A stretch of DNA of 64,000 nucleotides from Treponema medium. Lineage in GTDB: Bacteria; Spirochaetota; Spirochaetia; Treponematales; Treponemataceae. The notes under the pieces were generated by a model. It did not search any database. It was not told the DNA's origin and saw only the letters and a program-made list of their open reading frames with translations. Every line of letters begins with the position of its first letter. Position 1 is the stretch's first letter. Shown here piece after piece: positions 1 through 9,942 of this stretch. A program made the position numbers and the translations under genes. The stretch lies in contig NZ_CP031393.1 in the NCBI RefSeq assembly GCF_017161265.1, positions 434,001-498,000 of the forward strand. The letters are read 5' to 3'.

Positions 1-344
1 AGTGCATACAGCCGCGCCAAATACGAAGGATCGGTAGACGGCTCCCGCAACACGGCATCGATATTGGCCTGTATCCGCTTGAGCTGTTCCGAGTTGTACC
101 GTATCCGTTGCGAAACGATAGCTGCTTCAAGCGTTTCAAGTGTTTTTTCACGGGCAGCTCCCGCATCACCCGAATAGCGGATATCCGTTTGTATGGAAGC
201 GCAAGAGATGCTGCATAGGGTACAAAAAAGGATCATCGCAGCCATAATCGGTGATATAACCAGCGTTAACCGTCTCCGAGGCTTTGTTATAGCAGCATCC
301 TTAACAATCTGGTACCAAAAAAATTGAGCGTTATGGTTACTCAT
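1..344 (-). CDS. Partial lipoprotein-like hypothetical protein (N-terminal part)
   Basis: Reading leftwards from an ATG at 344, with AAAGGAG just upstream, gives 114 codons without a stop before the window edge. The protein begins with a polar stretch, then a hydrophobic segment (about residues 27-42) ending in cysteines (CSISC), which fits the relaxed spirochaetal lipobox. An internal Met before the hydrophobic segment could be the real start. After the cysteine the chain is polar and helical. The rest lies outside the window and no family is recognised. Confidence 0.6.
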   Translation of the reverse strand, partial: MSNHNAQFFWYQIVKDAAITKPRRRLTLVISPIMAAMILFCTLCSISCASIQTDIRYSGDAGAAREKTLETLEAAIVSQRIRYNSEQLKRIQANIDAVLREPSTDPSYLARLYA

Positions 345-561
345 AGCTCGGCTCCTTTCCATATAATAGGCAGACTTTGCCGCAATTTTTCATTAACTTC
401 TATCTTATAGAGGAAAGGATTTTTTTTCAATGATGCAATTTCGTTCAAAAGGAAGGTATACGCAACCACATACGAACGCAGTAGTTTTTAGAAACTGATA
501 CCGTTCTACACTGTGGTCGCAGCATGGGCGACAGGTTAAAAATTAAAAAACTTATTATATC

Positions 562-597
562 GGGCATCTCTAAAAATGTCGGTTTTTAGGGATGCCC
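562..597. repeat. Short hairpin of the CTCTAAAAA type
   Basis: Arms gggcatctctaaaaa (562-576) and tttttagggatgccc (583-597) pair with one mismatch. It lies just past the 3' end of the RRM gene and may help end its transcript, but no T-tract follows on the minus strand. The arms match the ends of the longer 100-bp repeat at 3480, 28468 and 36174. Confidence 0.55.
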
Positions 598-617
598 CGA
601 TCCTTTGTATAAATCGA

Positions 618-884
618 TTAGGGATAGGTGCGGCGGGGTTTCTCCTGAGCGACATTAACACGGAGACGGCGTCCTTCGAATTCCTTTTCGTTTAATTCTG
701 CAATAGCATTTTGCGCAGCTCCCTCATCAGCCATTTCAACAAATCCGAATCCCTTTGAACGATTGCTGAACTTGTCTTTAATTACAACTGCCGAGACAAC
801 TTCGCCGTAAGTGCCAAACAAGTTTGACAAACCTTCTTCCGTGGTTGCGTAGTTTAAATTCCCTACATAGATTTTCTGAGCCAT
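618..884 (-). CDS. RNA-binding protein, single RRM domain
   Basis: 88 residues, almost entirely one RNA recognition motif. RNP2 (IYVGNL) lies near residue 5 and RNP1 (KGFGFVEM) near residue 44. Small single-RRM proteins of this kind are common in spirochaetes and cyanobacteria and bind single-stranded RNA; the targets here are unknown. I chose the ATG at 884 because AAAGGAT lies 8-9 nt upstream and the RRM starts at once; an upstream ATG at 929 would add 15 poorly conserved residues. Monocistronic, with the MITE and a nested palindrome upstream. Confidence 0.9.
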   Translation of the reverse strand: MAQKIYVGNLNYATTEEGLSNLFGTYGEVVSAVVIKDKFSNRSKGFGFVEMADEGAAQNAIAELNEKEFEGRRLRVNVAQEKPRRTYP

Positions 885-1069
885 ACTCAAATCCTTTTTA
901 CCTTTTGCGGTACTAAATAATGAATCCATACGGAAACAATTTCTATGAGACCTTTATTTGATTATGTAAGCTGAACTTTCGGCTCTATCATTAATGGAAA
1001 CAACGATCACGTAGATGAGCTACTGTAACATAGTTTCGCTAAGCGGTCAACCAACCAATACACGCAGGC

Positions 1070-1243
1070 CAGGGATTCCGCATTATAAATAAAAACACAT
1101 GAAATCTATGTTCTAAACCATAGAAAAGTCTTTACACTTGAAGGTATGAAGCCTTTTTTACGATTAAAAACTTGGTTTTTTGTTACGTATAGCAGTGGTT
1201 TCACTGAATTTTATCTACAAAAGCTTATAATGCGGAATCCCTG
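1070..1243. mobile_element. MITE-like element with 18-bp inverted ends and 10-bp target duplication
   Basis: Perfect 18-bp terminal inverted repeats cagggattccgcattata (1070-1087) and its complement (1226-1243) bound 174 bp with no credible ORF. They are flanked by identical 10-bp direct repeats acacgcaggc (1060-1069 and 1244-1253). This is the signature of a non-autonomous transposon. The duplicated target overlaps the left arm of the nested palindrome starting at 1249, so the insertion is younger than that repeat. No transposase with these ends is in the window; the IS481-type element at 53302 has different ends. Confidence 0.85.
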
Positions 1244-1248
1244 ACACG

Positions 1249-1500
1249 CAGGCAAACGCATCAGTCCGTTTTTTTAACATCCCCGCAGAATAAGAGAGAT
1301 TATTCGACCAGAGTTGAACCTCTTCGCGGTTCAAATGGTCTCATAACCTCTTTATTCTGCGATTATGGTCTACTCTACCTGATGCGTTTGCCTGTTTGTT
1401 GGAAAAAAATGTGCGAAATTTTGTTTCCGTAAAATGTAACGGTTGTGAAATTTCGCACAGAAAGAAAACAACTTCTTAAAATATTTTTGATGTGGTTGTC
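1249..1500 (+). repeat. Nested palindromic repeat, family I, copy A
   Basis: Three concentric stems. The outer arms (1249-1264 and 1379-1394) are 16 bp and perfect. The middle stem uses CGCAGAATAA-type arms. The inner hairpin is ttgaacc/ggttcaa inside gacca/tggtc. A tail hairpin follows (1411-1458, gtgcgaaattt/aaatttcgcac), then a weaker terminal stem ending near 1500. Same plan as the copies at 6925, 23779, 27053, 55857 and 58280. Lies between groEL and the RRM gene. Confidence 0.85.
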
Positions 1501-1536
1501 ATAACACGTGTGTCAGACGAATGACGCATACATAAA

Positions 1537-1570
1537 AAAAGGCTTACGCACTTTTGTGTGTAAGCCTTTT
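1537..1570 (-). terminator. Intrinsic terminator of groEL
   Basis: Stem built on aaaggcttac and gtaagccttt around a short loop, about 80 bp past the groEL stop. On the minus strand it is followed by a run of seven T (complement of 1534-1540). It could also act on plus-strand transcripts. Confidence 0.75.
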
Positions 1571-1651
1571 TGTGTTATGCACAGAATTGATGTGTGCGGA
1601 GATTTTTATCCCCCGGCGCTCTTCGTCAATGCGCTGCGTCGGGGAGATTGA

Positions 1652-3322
<1,671 letters not shown>

Positions 3323-3479
3323 CTACGTACTGTAGTTTTTAACGATTCAACGTTCACTGGGTTAAAAATCTCGTAAACGTTTAAAAAGATATGATAGTAA
3401 CATACAAAAAAAAAGCTAAACCGGCAAGTGATTCCAGAAACCAGTTATAAAATCGACGGGTATTCCTAAAAATCTTATC

Positions 3480-3578
3480 GGATAACCTCTAAAAACCGCA
3501 AGTTTATCGGCTTGTTCTGTAATGACGTAATTATCGTATCCGCTAATACGGATTTCGAATCAGTTTTTAGAGTTATCC
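3480..3578. repeat. Family II repeat (CTCTAAAAA inverted ends), copy 1
   Basis: About 99 bp with terminal inverted repeats ggataacctctaaaaac and gtttttagagttatcc. The interior holds the blocks tcggcttgttctgtaa and atccgctaatacggat, shared with copies at 28468 (inverted) and 36174. No ORF. Confidence 0.75.
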
Positions 3579-3595
3579 ACTGAATTTTAAGAATA

Positions 3596-3966
3596 AACCT
3601 GTTCGGAAACTTCCGTTTCTGAACAGGTTACCTTGAAATGCGATGTTCTAAATCGTAGGTTTATTTTCAGCCGCTGAAATAGCGCGGCTGAAAAACACGT
3701 CGAGTTTGCACAGAACTGCCACGGAGGGCAGTTTAATAAAGAAGCCCCGACGTTTTACAAAAATCATATTTTTGTAAAACTCGCAAGTCAATTTACAACA
3801 CGGATGTTGTAAATTGACGTTTGTCGCGTATTAACGTATGCGCATTCCGCGCATCAATGCAGCAGTTTCCAAAGTTCACACTTTGTTCAACTGTTGCATT
3901 TTAGGGTGCTATTTGTGCGATTTAGAACTCGTCGACCTATTCGAAAACGCAGTTATCGAATAGGTC
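3596..3966. repeat. Array of eight consecutive short hairpins
   Basis: Eight inverted repeats nearly abut in 370 bp: 3596-3629, 3664-3694, 3714-3733, 3752-3780, 3787-3818, 3838-3854, 3856-3900 and 3934-3966. Their stems are unrelated. The third and fifth share the loop ACGGA and, with the fourth, match the three-hairpin cassette at 8496, 45683 and 58588. The sixth and seventh match the tail of the repeat at 58280-58500 in layout and linkers. It fills most of the gap between groEL and the next gene; the only other content of 3287-3993 is the family II repeat. Confidence 0.8.
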
Positions 3967-3993
3967 TAATACCTTGTTATACGCAAATTAGTT

Positions 3994-6909
3994 TTACCTT
4001 AGTGCCGCGCCCCGATATGCATGAACTTTTGAATCGATACCATGCGTAATCAGTTCAGGGATCGAATCTCCATCAATGTCGAGTAAATATGGGGTTCCCG
4101 TACCGGCAAGGGGGAAGCCATCCAGCGGGGCAAAGCCGGAGGTATACCCGTAAAGGGCGTTTCCTCCGCCGGAAACAAATATTTCATCTTTCCCGTCACC
4201 GGTTACATCGAGCAAGGTGATACGATAATCATCCGCAGCGCCTGTTTTTAAGGGTAGCGAGTCGGTTATCGCCCCGGCAGTGTTGAATTTGAACAGGTGC
4301 CCGTCTTGCGAAACGACAAAGAACGCCCGCAAAGATGCAGAATACGCTAAATCCGCCTTACACACGGTGTTAAGGTCGCACGAGGCGGTCTCTGCATAAT
4401 CCTGCGATAAGCTGCGGATAGAAAACCGGCCGTCTTCGCTTACAAAAGCAACTGCCGGATTTCCCTTTGTTTCTTCAAAGAATACCGGCGCTGCAGCAAA
4501 GATTCCGTCAAGCTCAATGGGATACCCTTCAACGATTTTTCCTTCTTTATTAAATAGGTATAAACAGCTTTCAAAAGAACGCGGAAGCGCTGCAATACCA
4601 TCTTTAAATATAACAGGAGCAGCTCGCAATTTAGCGTTCATCGGCTCAGAAATAAACCAATTATCTGTTGCATCGGCAAAGAGCAGTGCTGAGTCAGCAG
4701 AAAGCGGTGCAGCTATACCGCCGTTAAAAACAACCGGTTTGGGAAGGAGCTTTTCCGCTGTCAATACGGGATAACCTGCAAAGGGTTCCAAGTTTTCATT
4801 TGTCCGATAAATGGAACCGCGAGCCGAAACAGCCCACAACGCTTGCAGTTTTGAGTATTTTATTTCGGCGGCGATTCCCGCTTTTCCGTCAAGCGAAAGC
4901 GCTGACTCATTTCCGGTTAAAAGATTCATACCATACACATTTGAACCGTTTGTCCAAAAGATATAGGGAACATTGTCCGCGGTCTTTGTGCAGATAATAT
5001 CGGTTTCGGGTCGCTGGGAAAGGGAGCGCGGAAAGGCCGGTATTTCTTCCAATTTACGCGCATCGGTTTTTTGCGTATAGAAATCCAAATAAATTTGGCG
5101 TCCGGCCGCAAAACGAAGCGACAACACGCCTTTACCGTAATTCTTAAAGGCGGTTTTAAGCAGCGCGTTTTGTTCCAAGAAGAACGGAATACTCCGATCC
5201 AGTGAATAGTATACTAAGAAAGACGTTTCGGCAGAAACGGTCTTTGAAATCTTCTTCCATTCATCGGTTTTTACCAAGAGTTTACCCGTATCAGTCTCTT
5301 TTTTACACATACCGAGCGCTTCCGCACTATTAGAAAGATACAAATAGCCGTCTTGTATCATATAAAATGGTTCCGGCAGGTCGATATGAAAAGCGCGTAA
5401 CAAACCTAACAGCCACGAGGGGAATACGATACGCGGGATCCGGTTGTCGTCAACTACTGCAGCGGTGCTGCGATCGATGAATATCGTATTAAACAAATCT
5501 TCAAGCAGATAGCGACATTTGGCTTCATCTTTTAATGAAATAAAGAACACGGGCGTTTGAGAATCTCGATGCCCGAATACACCGACCTCACTGCCCATCC
5601 ATTCAAAAATAAGCTGATTCAAATCTTTGTTAAAAAAGAATTTGCTGTTTTTATTCGTTGAATTGAACGTCTTTGTCAGTTCCGGAGAGAAAAAGGCTTT
5701 GGTGTTTTCGTAGAGGAATTGAGGATCGCCAAGGTTGAGCAGCGTCAAATAGGCGGTTCCTTCCGGCAGACGGGATAAAATAGCCGGCAGAGTAGAGCGG
5801 CGCTGCAGGATGGCATTTACCTCGCTTCGTTCCGAGATCCAATTGATAAGACTGTGAAGGGAAACGGTCGTTTCGTCAAAATTGACGTTGAGCGCCGCCG
5901 GATCGGGGAAGGCGAGTTCCCGTATCATGTTGCCGACGATATCTTGTTTCGCTGCAATACCGGAAATAAAATACGACGGTTCCGCATATACACTGACGGC
6001 TCCGCGGTTTGAATTGCGCAGCAGTGCAGTCAACCGTTTACCGCTCGCTTCGGAGTTTTCGGCTAAACAGGAATACAACATATCTTCCGAGGTTGCCGCA
6101 ATAATAAGATTTTTATAAAAACAGATGTAGAGCCGCTGATCTTGGGTTAGTTCAAAAAGAAAGCCTTTTTTTGTGCTACCGTCTATGTCAAATTCGGTTT
6201 GCGAAAGGTTCGGTACCGAATCAAGCAGTTCCGGCTTAACGGCAGTAATAAGGGGAAGCAGCTGAACGGCAGCGGATCGGATACCGATATTCGCAACAAT
6301 CGCTGCGTTACGCCCCTCATAAACGGCGATATTAATAGGAACATTCAGTAGCCGCTTAAACCAATTCGATTGAAGTGTCGTATTCGACCGCAGCGCACGG
6401 AGATTGCCCTGTAACGCTGCCGTTTCGGGTGAAGAAAGGAGCGAATCGACAGCGCTGAGGTACAGTCCTTTTTGCAGTGTATCGCTCGCAGACCGAATAG
6501 TAACCGCAGCGTAATATCCATCCGCAATATGCCGCGCAGGATTCGTCCGGTTTATCAATGAATATCCGATTAACCCGACCAGCGGAATCATGATAATCAG
6601 AATAAGAACAAGGAGAAAGATACCGACTTTTTTAAAAAATCCGCTCTTCTTCCGCTTTTTTCCGGTATGCGGAGAGGCTTGTACCGTATCGGCGTTCTGC
6701 GCCGCCGTCTGCCGCTCTGCCGGATGAGTGCCTACCGTATCAACGTTTTCAATAGGCTGCATATCAGACGACCTTTCGGGCGGCATTTCGGCAGTACCGC
6801 TTGCCGTGGTGTCCGGGCTTATCTCCGTATCGAGGTTCGGAGCGGGCGGCATATCGTGCCCTTCTGCTGAGTGAATGTGTTCGTTGGTATTTAAATCGTC
6901 GGTATCCAT
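3994..6909 (-). CDS. Membrane-anchored protein with C-terminal propeller/FG-GAP-like repeats
   Basis: 971 residues. Residues 1-90 are polar and Pro/Thr-rich, followed by a basic patch and one transmembrane helix (about 93-118). The large remainder would lie outside the inner membrane. Its first half resembles DUF3352-type proteins of unknown role; the last 250 residues contain calcium-loop or FG-GAP-like motifs (DVTGDGKDEIF, DIDGDSIPEL) typical of beta-propellers. The ATG has GAGG upstream. Probably a conserved treponemal envelope protein; no enzymatic motif is seen. Single gene, bounded by the hairpin array and a nested palindrome. Confidence 0.8.
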   Translation of the reverse strand: MDTDDLNTNEHIHSAEGHDMPPAPNLDTEISPDTTASGTAEMPPERSSDMQPIENVDTVGTHPAERQTAAQNADTVQASPHTGKKRKKSGFFKKVGIFLLVLILIIMIPLVGLIGYSLINRTNPARHIADGYYAAVTIRSASDTLQKGLYLSAVDSLLSSPETAALQGNLRALRSNTTLQSNWFKRLLNVPINIAVYEGRNAAIVANIGIRSAAVQLLPLITAVKPELLDSVPNLSQTEFDIDGSTKKGFLFELTQDQRLYICFYKNLIIAATSEDMLYSCLAENSEASGKRLTALLRNSNRGAVSVYAEPSYFISGIAAKQDIVGNMIRELAFPDPAALNVNFDETTVSLHSLINWISERSEVNAILQRRSTLPAILSRLPEGTAYLTLLNLGDPQFLYENTKAFFSPELTKTFNSTNKNSKFFFNKDLNQLIFEWMGSEVGVFGHRDSQTPVFFISLKDEAKCRYLLEDLFNTIFIDRSTAAVVDDNRIPRIVFPSWLLGLLRAFHIDLPEPFYMIQDGYLYLSNSAEALGMCKKETDTGKLLVKTDEWKKISKTVSAETSFLVYYSLDRSIPFFLEQNALLKTAFKNYGKGVLSLRFAAGRQIYLDFYTQKTDARKLEEIPAFPRSLSQRPETDIICTKTADNVPYIFWTNGSNVYGMNLLTGNESALSLDGKAGIAAEIKYSKLQALWAVSARGSIYRTNENLEPFAGYPVLTAEKLLPKPVVFNGGIAAPLSADSALLFADATDNWFISEPMNAKLRAAPVIFKDGIAALPRSFESCLYLFNKEGKIVEGYPIELDGIFAAAPVFFEETKGNPAVAFVSEDGRFSIRSLSQDYAETASCDLNTVCKADLAYSASLRAFFVVSQDGHLFKFNTAGAITDSLPLKTGAADDYRITLLDVTGDGKDEIFVSGGGNALYGYTSGFAPLDGFPLAGTGTPYLLDIDGDSIPELITHGIDSKVHAYRGAALR

Positions 6910-6924
6910 AGAGCCTCGTTTCGC

Positions 6925-7152
6925 AGGGCAAATGCATCAGCTTTTACAGTACGCCCGCAGAATATATAGGCTGTTCAACCAGAATTTCGCTGCATTGCGG
7001 CTCAAATGGTTGCCCTGCCTATATATTCTGCGGAATCTGCTTTATTTCTCTGATGTATTTGCCCTTCTTCTAAGATAAACTGCGCAAAATTTTATTCAAA
7101 ATTTTGCGCAAAAGGAAAGCAATCGCTTTAAATCTTTCCGATGCGGTTGCTC
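6925..7152 (+). repeat. Nested palindromic repeat, family I, copy B
   Basis: Outer arms agggcaaatgcatcag (6925-6940) and ctgatgtatttgccct (7050-7065). Middle stem cgcagaatatataggc with a perfectly complementary partner, different from copy A yet still paired. Inner caacca/tggttg stem. Tail hairpin 7081-7110 (tgcgcaaaatttt and complement), then a final stem agcaatcgc/gcggttgct (7118-7151). It fills the gap between two minus-strand genes. Confidence 0.85.
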
Positions 7153-7163
7153 AGATCGCTTCG

Positions 7164-8270
7164 TTACTGTAGTTTTTGTTTGAGTGCATTAATTTGCGGT
7201 GCGGTCAGCCCGACGGTCTTAGTCAGATAATTTTCCGCAACGGCTTTTAAATTGGCATCGGTAATAGCTTTGCCGCCGTTCATCTTTACGAACATATCAG
7301 TAATAATCTTCGCAATAACCGGATACCGCGCATCGGTTTTCTTGACGTTAAAGTAATTCATATATGACAGCATATAGTCGTCGGCAACCTGCTGCACTGT
7401 GGCGCCCATCAAGGCTTCCAGAACGGCGGCAACCATACCGGCACGGTCTTTTCCTTCATTGCAATGAACGTAGAACGGCCCTTCGTGCTGTCCCATAAAG
7501 ATCAGTCCATCCTTCAGTTTGGCGATAAATGCAGGGTCGTTAAAGTCAATTCCCATATTAAGGGTAATAACCTGTCCGTCTTTTACCAACTGCTGGTAGT
7601 AAGGCGCTGCGGCAAGATATGGTGCCATGCTTTCGGCACTATCCGCAAGATTGATAACGGTTACGATTTTTGCTTCTTCAACGAGCTTTGCCGCATACGG
7701 GGCGCGGGCATCACCAAGTACCGGATTGCATCCTCTGTACAGCCGATTCGCTGCAATGGAACCCGCTTGAACGGCGCGGAAATTTGCAAATATTGCATCG
7801 GAAGCATAATCCTCACGTTTTTCGGATTTAACCAAGTGGCGCATTTCGTATTCCTGTAAATATGCACCCTTTTTGGAAAGAGATAGCGTTACCGGACTTC
7901 CCTCGACTGCGCCGGTTTTGCCGCTGCAGTTATCATAGCTCATCGCGATAGCGGTAAACCCGTGTGAAATTCTAATCAGGTAATCTCCTCTATTAACATC
8001 GCTGTAGGTTGCAACAAAGGGAGCTGCTACGGTTTTGTCTCCCAGCTTTGCGAGCAGCACATCACCGAGTTCATACCCTTTTTCTTTTAAAGCCGCTTCG
8101 GTAATGTCCGTTGTAAGGTTACCGTACTTGTCAACCGACGAAACGGTTCCCTGCAGCGGCTCATAGACCGGTTCTTGCGCACGTGCGCCGTCCGTAGTAG
8201 CGCATGACATCAGCACGGAAAGGCTGAACAATACTGCAATCGATAGATGCATAAAACGTTTGTGAATCAT
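7164..8270 (-). CDS. Secreted lipoprotein with tyrosine-phosphatase domain
   Basis: 368 residues from the ATG at 8270, chosen because GGAGG lies 5 nt upstream and a lipoprotein signal (SVLMSC) follows; the ORF extends 44 codons further upstream without signal-like sequence. Residues about 45-150 contain GTVSSVDKYGNLTTDI, reminiscent of the C-terminal domain of SAM hydroxide adenosyltransferases (inference). The C-terminal half carries the CX5R phosphatase loop HCNEGKDRAG, as in the Y_phosphatase3 family. It probably removes phosphate from proteins or small substrates in the periplasm or on the surface. The domain pairing is unusual. Confidence 0.85.
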   Translation of the reverse strand: MIHKRFMHLSIAVLFSLSVLMSCATTDGARAQEPVYEPLQGTVSSVDKYGNLTTDITEAALKEKGYELGDVLLAKLGDKTVAAPFVATYSDVNRGDYLIRISHGFTAIAMSYDNCSGKTGAVEGSPVTLSLSKKGAYLQEYEMRHLVKSEKREDYASDAIFANFRAVQAGSIAANRLYRGCNPVLGDARAPYAAKLVEEAKIVTVINLADSAESMAPYLAAAPYYQQLVKDGQVITLNMGIDFNDPAFIAKLKDGLIFMGQHEGPFYVHCNEGKDRAGMVAAVLEALMGATVQQVADDYMLSYMNYFNVKKTDARYPVIAKIITDMFVKMNGGKAITDANLKAVAENYLTKTVGLTAPQINALKQKLQ

Positions 8271-8495
8271 AAAACCTCCAAAAATTGAAGCCTCACGCAG
8301 AAAAAGTGCAAACTTCTTTCTTAGTATATTGAGTATAAGTATATATGCTAATGGGGTGATAAACAAGACTTTTAACAATATACCGGACATCCGTACCGTC
8401 AAAAGGTTAGCCTTTATTCCGCGGAATGTAATCGATCTATCTGAGCCGTCCTCACCTTTTATTCATGCGGAGGGTTTAATACCCGCCGTTCATCT

Positions 8496-8589
8496 ACCGC
8501 CACGGATAGCGGTTGTTCCACGCAGTAGCAATGATGTGACAGAGCCACACCATTGCAGTCAAAACTATACACGGATGTATAGTTTTGAC
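8496..8589 (+). repeat. Three-hairpin cassette (family III), copy 2
   Basis: Hairpin 1 accgc-cacggat-agcggt (8496-8513), hairpin 2 aatgatgtg/cacaccatt (about 8530-8554), hairpin 3 (8558-8589) with stem gtcaaaactata and loop cacgga. The order and the ACGGA loops match cassettes at 3714-3818, 45683-45775 and 58588-58679, while the stems differ. Lies upstream of the flaB promoter in an otherwise gene-free stretch (8271-8800). Confidence 0.75.
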
Positions 8590-8655
8590 GAACGCTCTGC
8601 GTCGGGGTATGTTGATTGAAAAAACACGAAATTTTAAAAATTTTTGCATAAAGGC

Positions 8656-8683
8656 TAAAGTTTTTAGCTTATACCACCGATAA
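8656..8683 (+). promoter_or_regulatory. Sigma-28 (FliA-type) promoter of flaB
   Basis: TAAAGTTT (8656-8663), a 12-bp spacer, ACCGATAA (8676-8683). This is very close to the flagellar sigma-28 consensus TAAAGTTT-N11-GCCGATAA. The predicted mRNA start is near 8691, giving a leader of about 110 nt. Confidence 0.85.
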
Positions 8684-8707
8684 AAGATATGGAGATATTC
8701 TGCCTTG

Positions 8708-8775
8708 AATCTCTAAAAATCGAACCGAACTTTTAGAGATTCTCTATTTTCCTGAAAAGCACGGATGCTTTTCAG
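8708..8775 (+). promoter_or_regulatory. flaB 5' leader with two hairpins, the second with a GGA loop
   Basis: Hairpin 8708-8744 uses gaatctctaaaa-type arms. Hairpin 8752-8775 has stem ctgaaaagc/gcttttcag and loop ACGGAT, ending 25 nt before the flaB ATG. A GGA in a hairpin loop plus GGA in the Shine-Dalgarno is the usual layout of CsrA-controlled flagellin leaders (known for hag of Bacillus and flaB of Borrelia). CsrA control here is inference. Confidence 0.6.
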
Positions 8776-8800
8776 TACTACATTTCATGGAGGAAATGCT

Positions 8801-9661
8801 ATGGTTATCAACCACAACATGAGTGCAATGTTTGCACAGCGTACATTGGGTGTTACTGATGTACGTATCGGTAAGGACATCGAAAAGCTGTCCAGCGGTC
8901 TGCGCATCAATCGCGCAGGCGATGATGCTTCCGGTCTCGCAGTTTCCGAAAAAATGCGCGCTCAAATCCGCGGCTTAAATCAAGCTTCGACAAACGCATC
9001 AAACGGAATCAGCTTTATTCAGGTTGCCGAAGCATATTTGCAGGAGACGACTGACATTATGCAGCGTATCCGCGAGCTGGCGGTGCAGGCATCAAACGGC
9101 ATTTATAGCGCGGAAGACCGGATGCAAATTCAGGTCGAAGTTTCCCAGCTTGTTGCCGAAGTTGATCGTATCGCGAGTTCAGCTCAATTTAACGGTATGA
9201 ATATGCTGACCGGACGCTTTGCACGTGAAGGCGGAGAAAACGCCGTAACAGGATCAATGTGGTTCCACATTGGCGCTAACATGGATCAACGCATCCGCGT
9301 GTACATCGGTACTATGACTGCTCATGCCCTTGGCGTGCGCGATCTGAGCGATAACCGCACAATGACGATTGAAACTGCAGAAGAAGCGAACCACAGCATC
9401 GGTACAATCGATGAAGCGTTAAAGAAAATCAACAAGCAGCGGGCAGACCTCGGTGCATACCAGAATAGACTGGAAATGACCGTTGTCGGAATCGATATTG
9501 CCGCAGAGAATCTGCAAGCCTCCGAATCACGTATCCGCGATGCCGATATGGCCAAGCAGATGGTCGAGTATACGAGAAATCAAATACTCAATCAGTCCGG
9601 TACGGCAATGTTGGCTCAGGCAAATTCAAACACCCAGCTTGTACTCTCATTATTGCGGTAA
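8801..9661 (+). CDS. flaB: Flagellin core protein FlaB (first copy)
   Basis: 286 residues, the normal size for the spirochaete periplasmic flagellar core. The N-terminal D0/D1 helices begin VINHNMSAM and contain [20 protein letters not shown]; the C-terminal D1/D0 helices contain [15 protein letters not shown]. There is only a short variable middle and no D2/D3. Starts at the ATG at 8801 behind GGAGG; an in-frame ATG 36 bp upstream lies before the SD. Exported by the flagellar type III system and polymerised in the periplasm. Paralogue of the gene at 9943, and probably corresponds to FlaB1 or FlaB3 of T. pallidum. Confidence 0.96.
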   Translation: MVINHNMSAMFAQRTLGVTDVRIGKDIEKLSSGLRINRAGDDASGLAVSEKMRAQIRGLNQASTNASNGISFIQVAEAYLQETTDIMQRIRELAVQASNGIYSAEDRMQIQVEVSQLVAEVDRIASSAQFNGMNMLTGRFAREGGENAVTGSMWFHIGANMDQRIRVYIGTMTAHALGVRDLSDNRTMTIETAEEANHSIGTIDEALKKINKQRADLGAYQNRLEMTVVGIDIAAENLQASESRIRDADMAKQMVEYTRNQILNQSGTAMLAQANSNTQLVLSLLR

Positions 9662-9794
9662 TTTCTTGTATAACTCTCTTGTCTTTTTTTCGACAAGAGG
9701 GTATACTTGCCACAGTAATAACGAGAACCGGCGGGATGCCTCCGGTATCCCGTTAACATGATCTTTGAAAAACACCCTTAAGAAGCCCTGTATA

Positions 9795-9842
9795 ACAGTA
9801 TTATTGGTCTTCGGTTAGTACATCGAAAGCCAATAATACTGT
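9795..9842. repeat. Intercistronic hairpin between the flagellin genes
   Basis: Arms acagtattattgg (9795-9807) and ccaataatactgt (9830-9842) pair fully, with part of the loop pairing as well. No T-tract follows, so it is more likely a processing or stability element than a terminator. A smaller hairpin at 9676-9699 (ctcttgtc/gacaagag) follows the first flagellin stop. Confidence 0.6.
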
Positions 9843-9903
9843 GTAAAAAACAGAAGGGAAAGGCGCAACCAATTTCCGTAATGTTTTTATACAGTGACCA
9901 TTT

Positions 9904-9919
9904 CCGGCATGGATGCCGG
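9904..9919 (+). promoter_or_regulatory. GGA-loop hairpin before the second flagellin
   Basis: ccggca-tgga-tgccgg, a 6-bp perfect stem with loop TGGA, ends 23 nt before the ATG at 9943. It is almost the same distance as the ACGGAT-loop hairpin before the first flagellin, although the stems are unrelated. Fits a CsrA-type site; inference. Confidence 0.55.
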
Positions 9920-9942
9920 GAGCAGACTTCAAGGAGGGTTAT

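Noticed and set aside
1249-1394. tRNA-like T-arm (GGTTCAA) in the nested palindromes
   Set aside because: No acceptor, D or anticodon stems; the motif is just one side of the inner hairpin.
3596-3966. Integron attC sites
   Set aside because: attC sites are single long imperfect palindromes with RYYYAAC/GTTRRRY boxes next to cassettes; here many short unrelated stems occur without cassette genes or an integrase.
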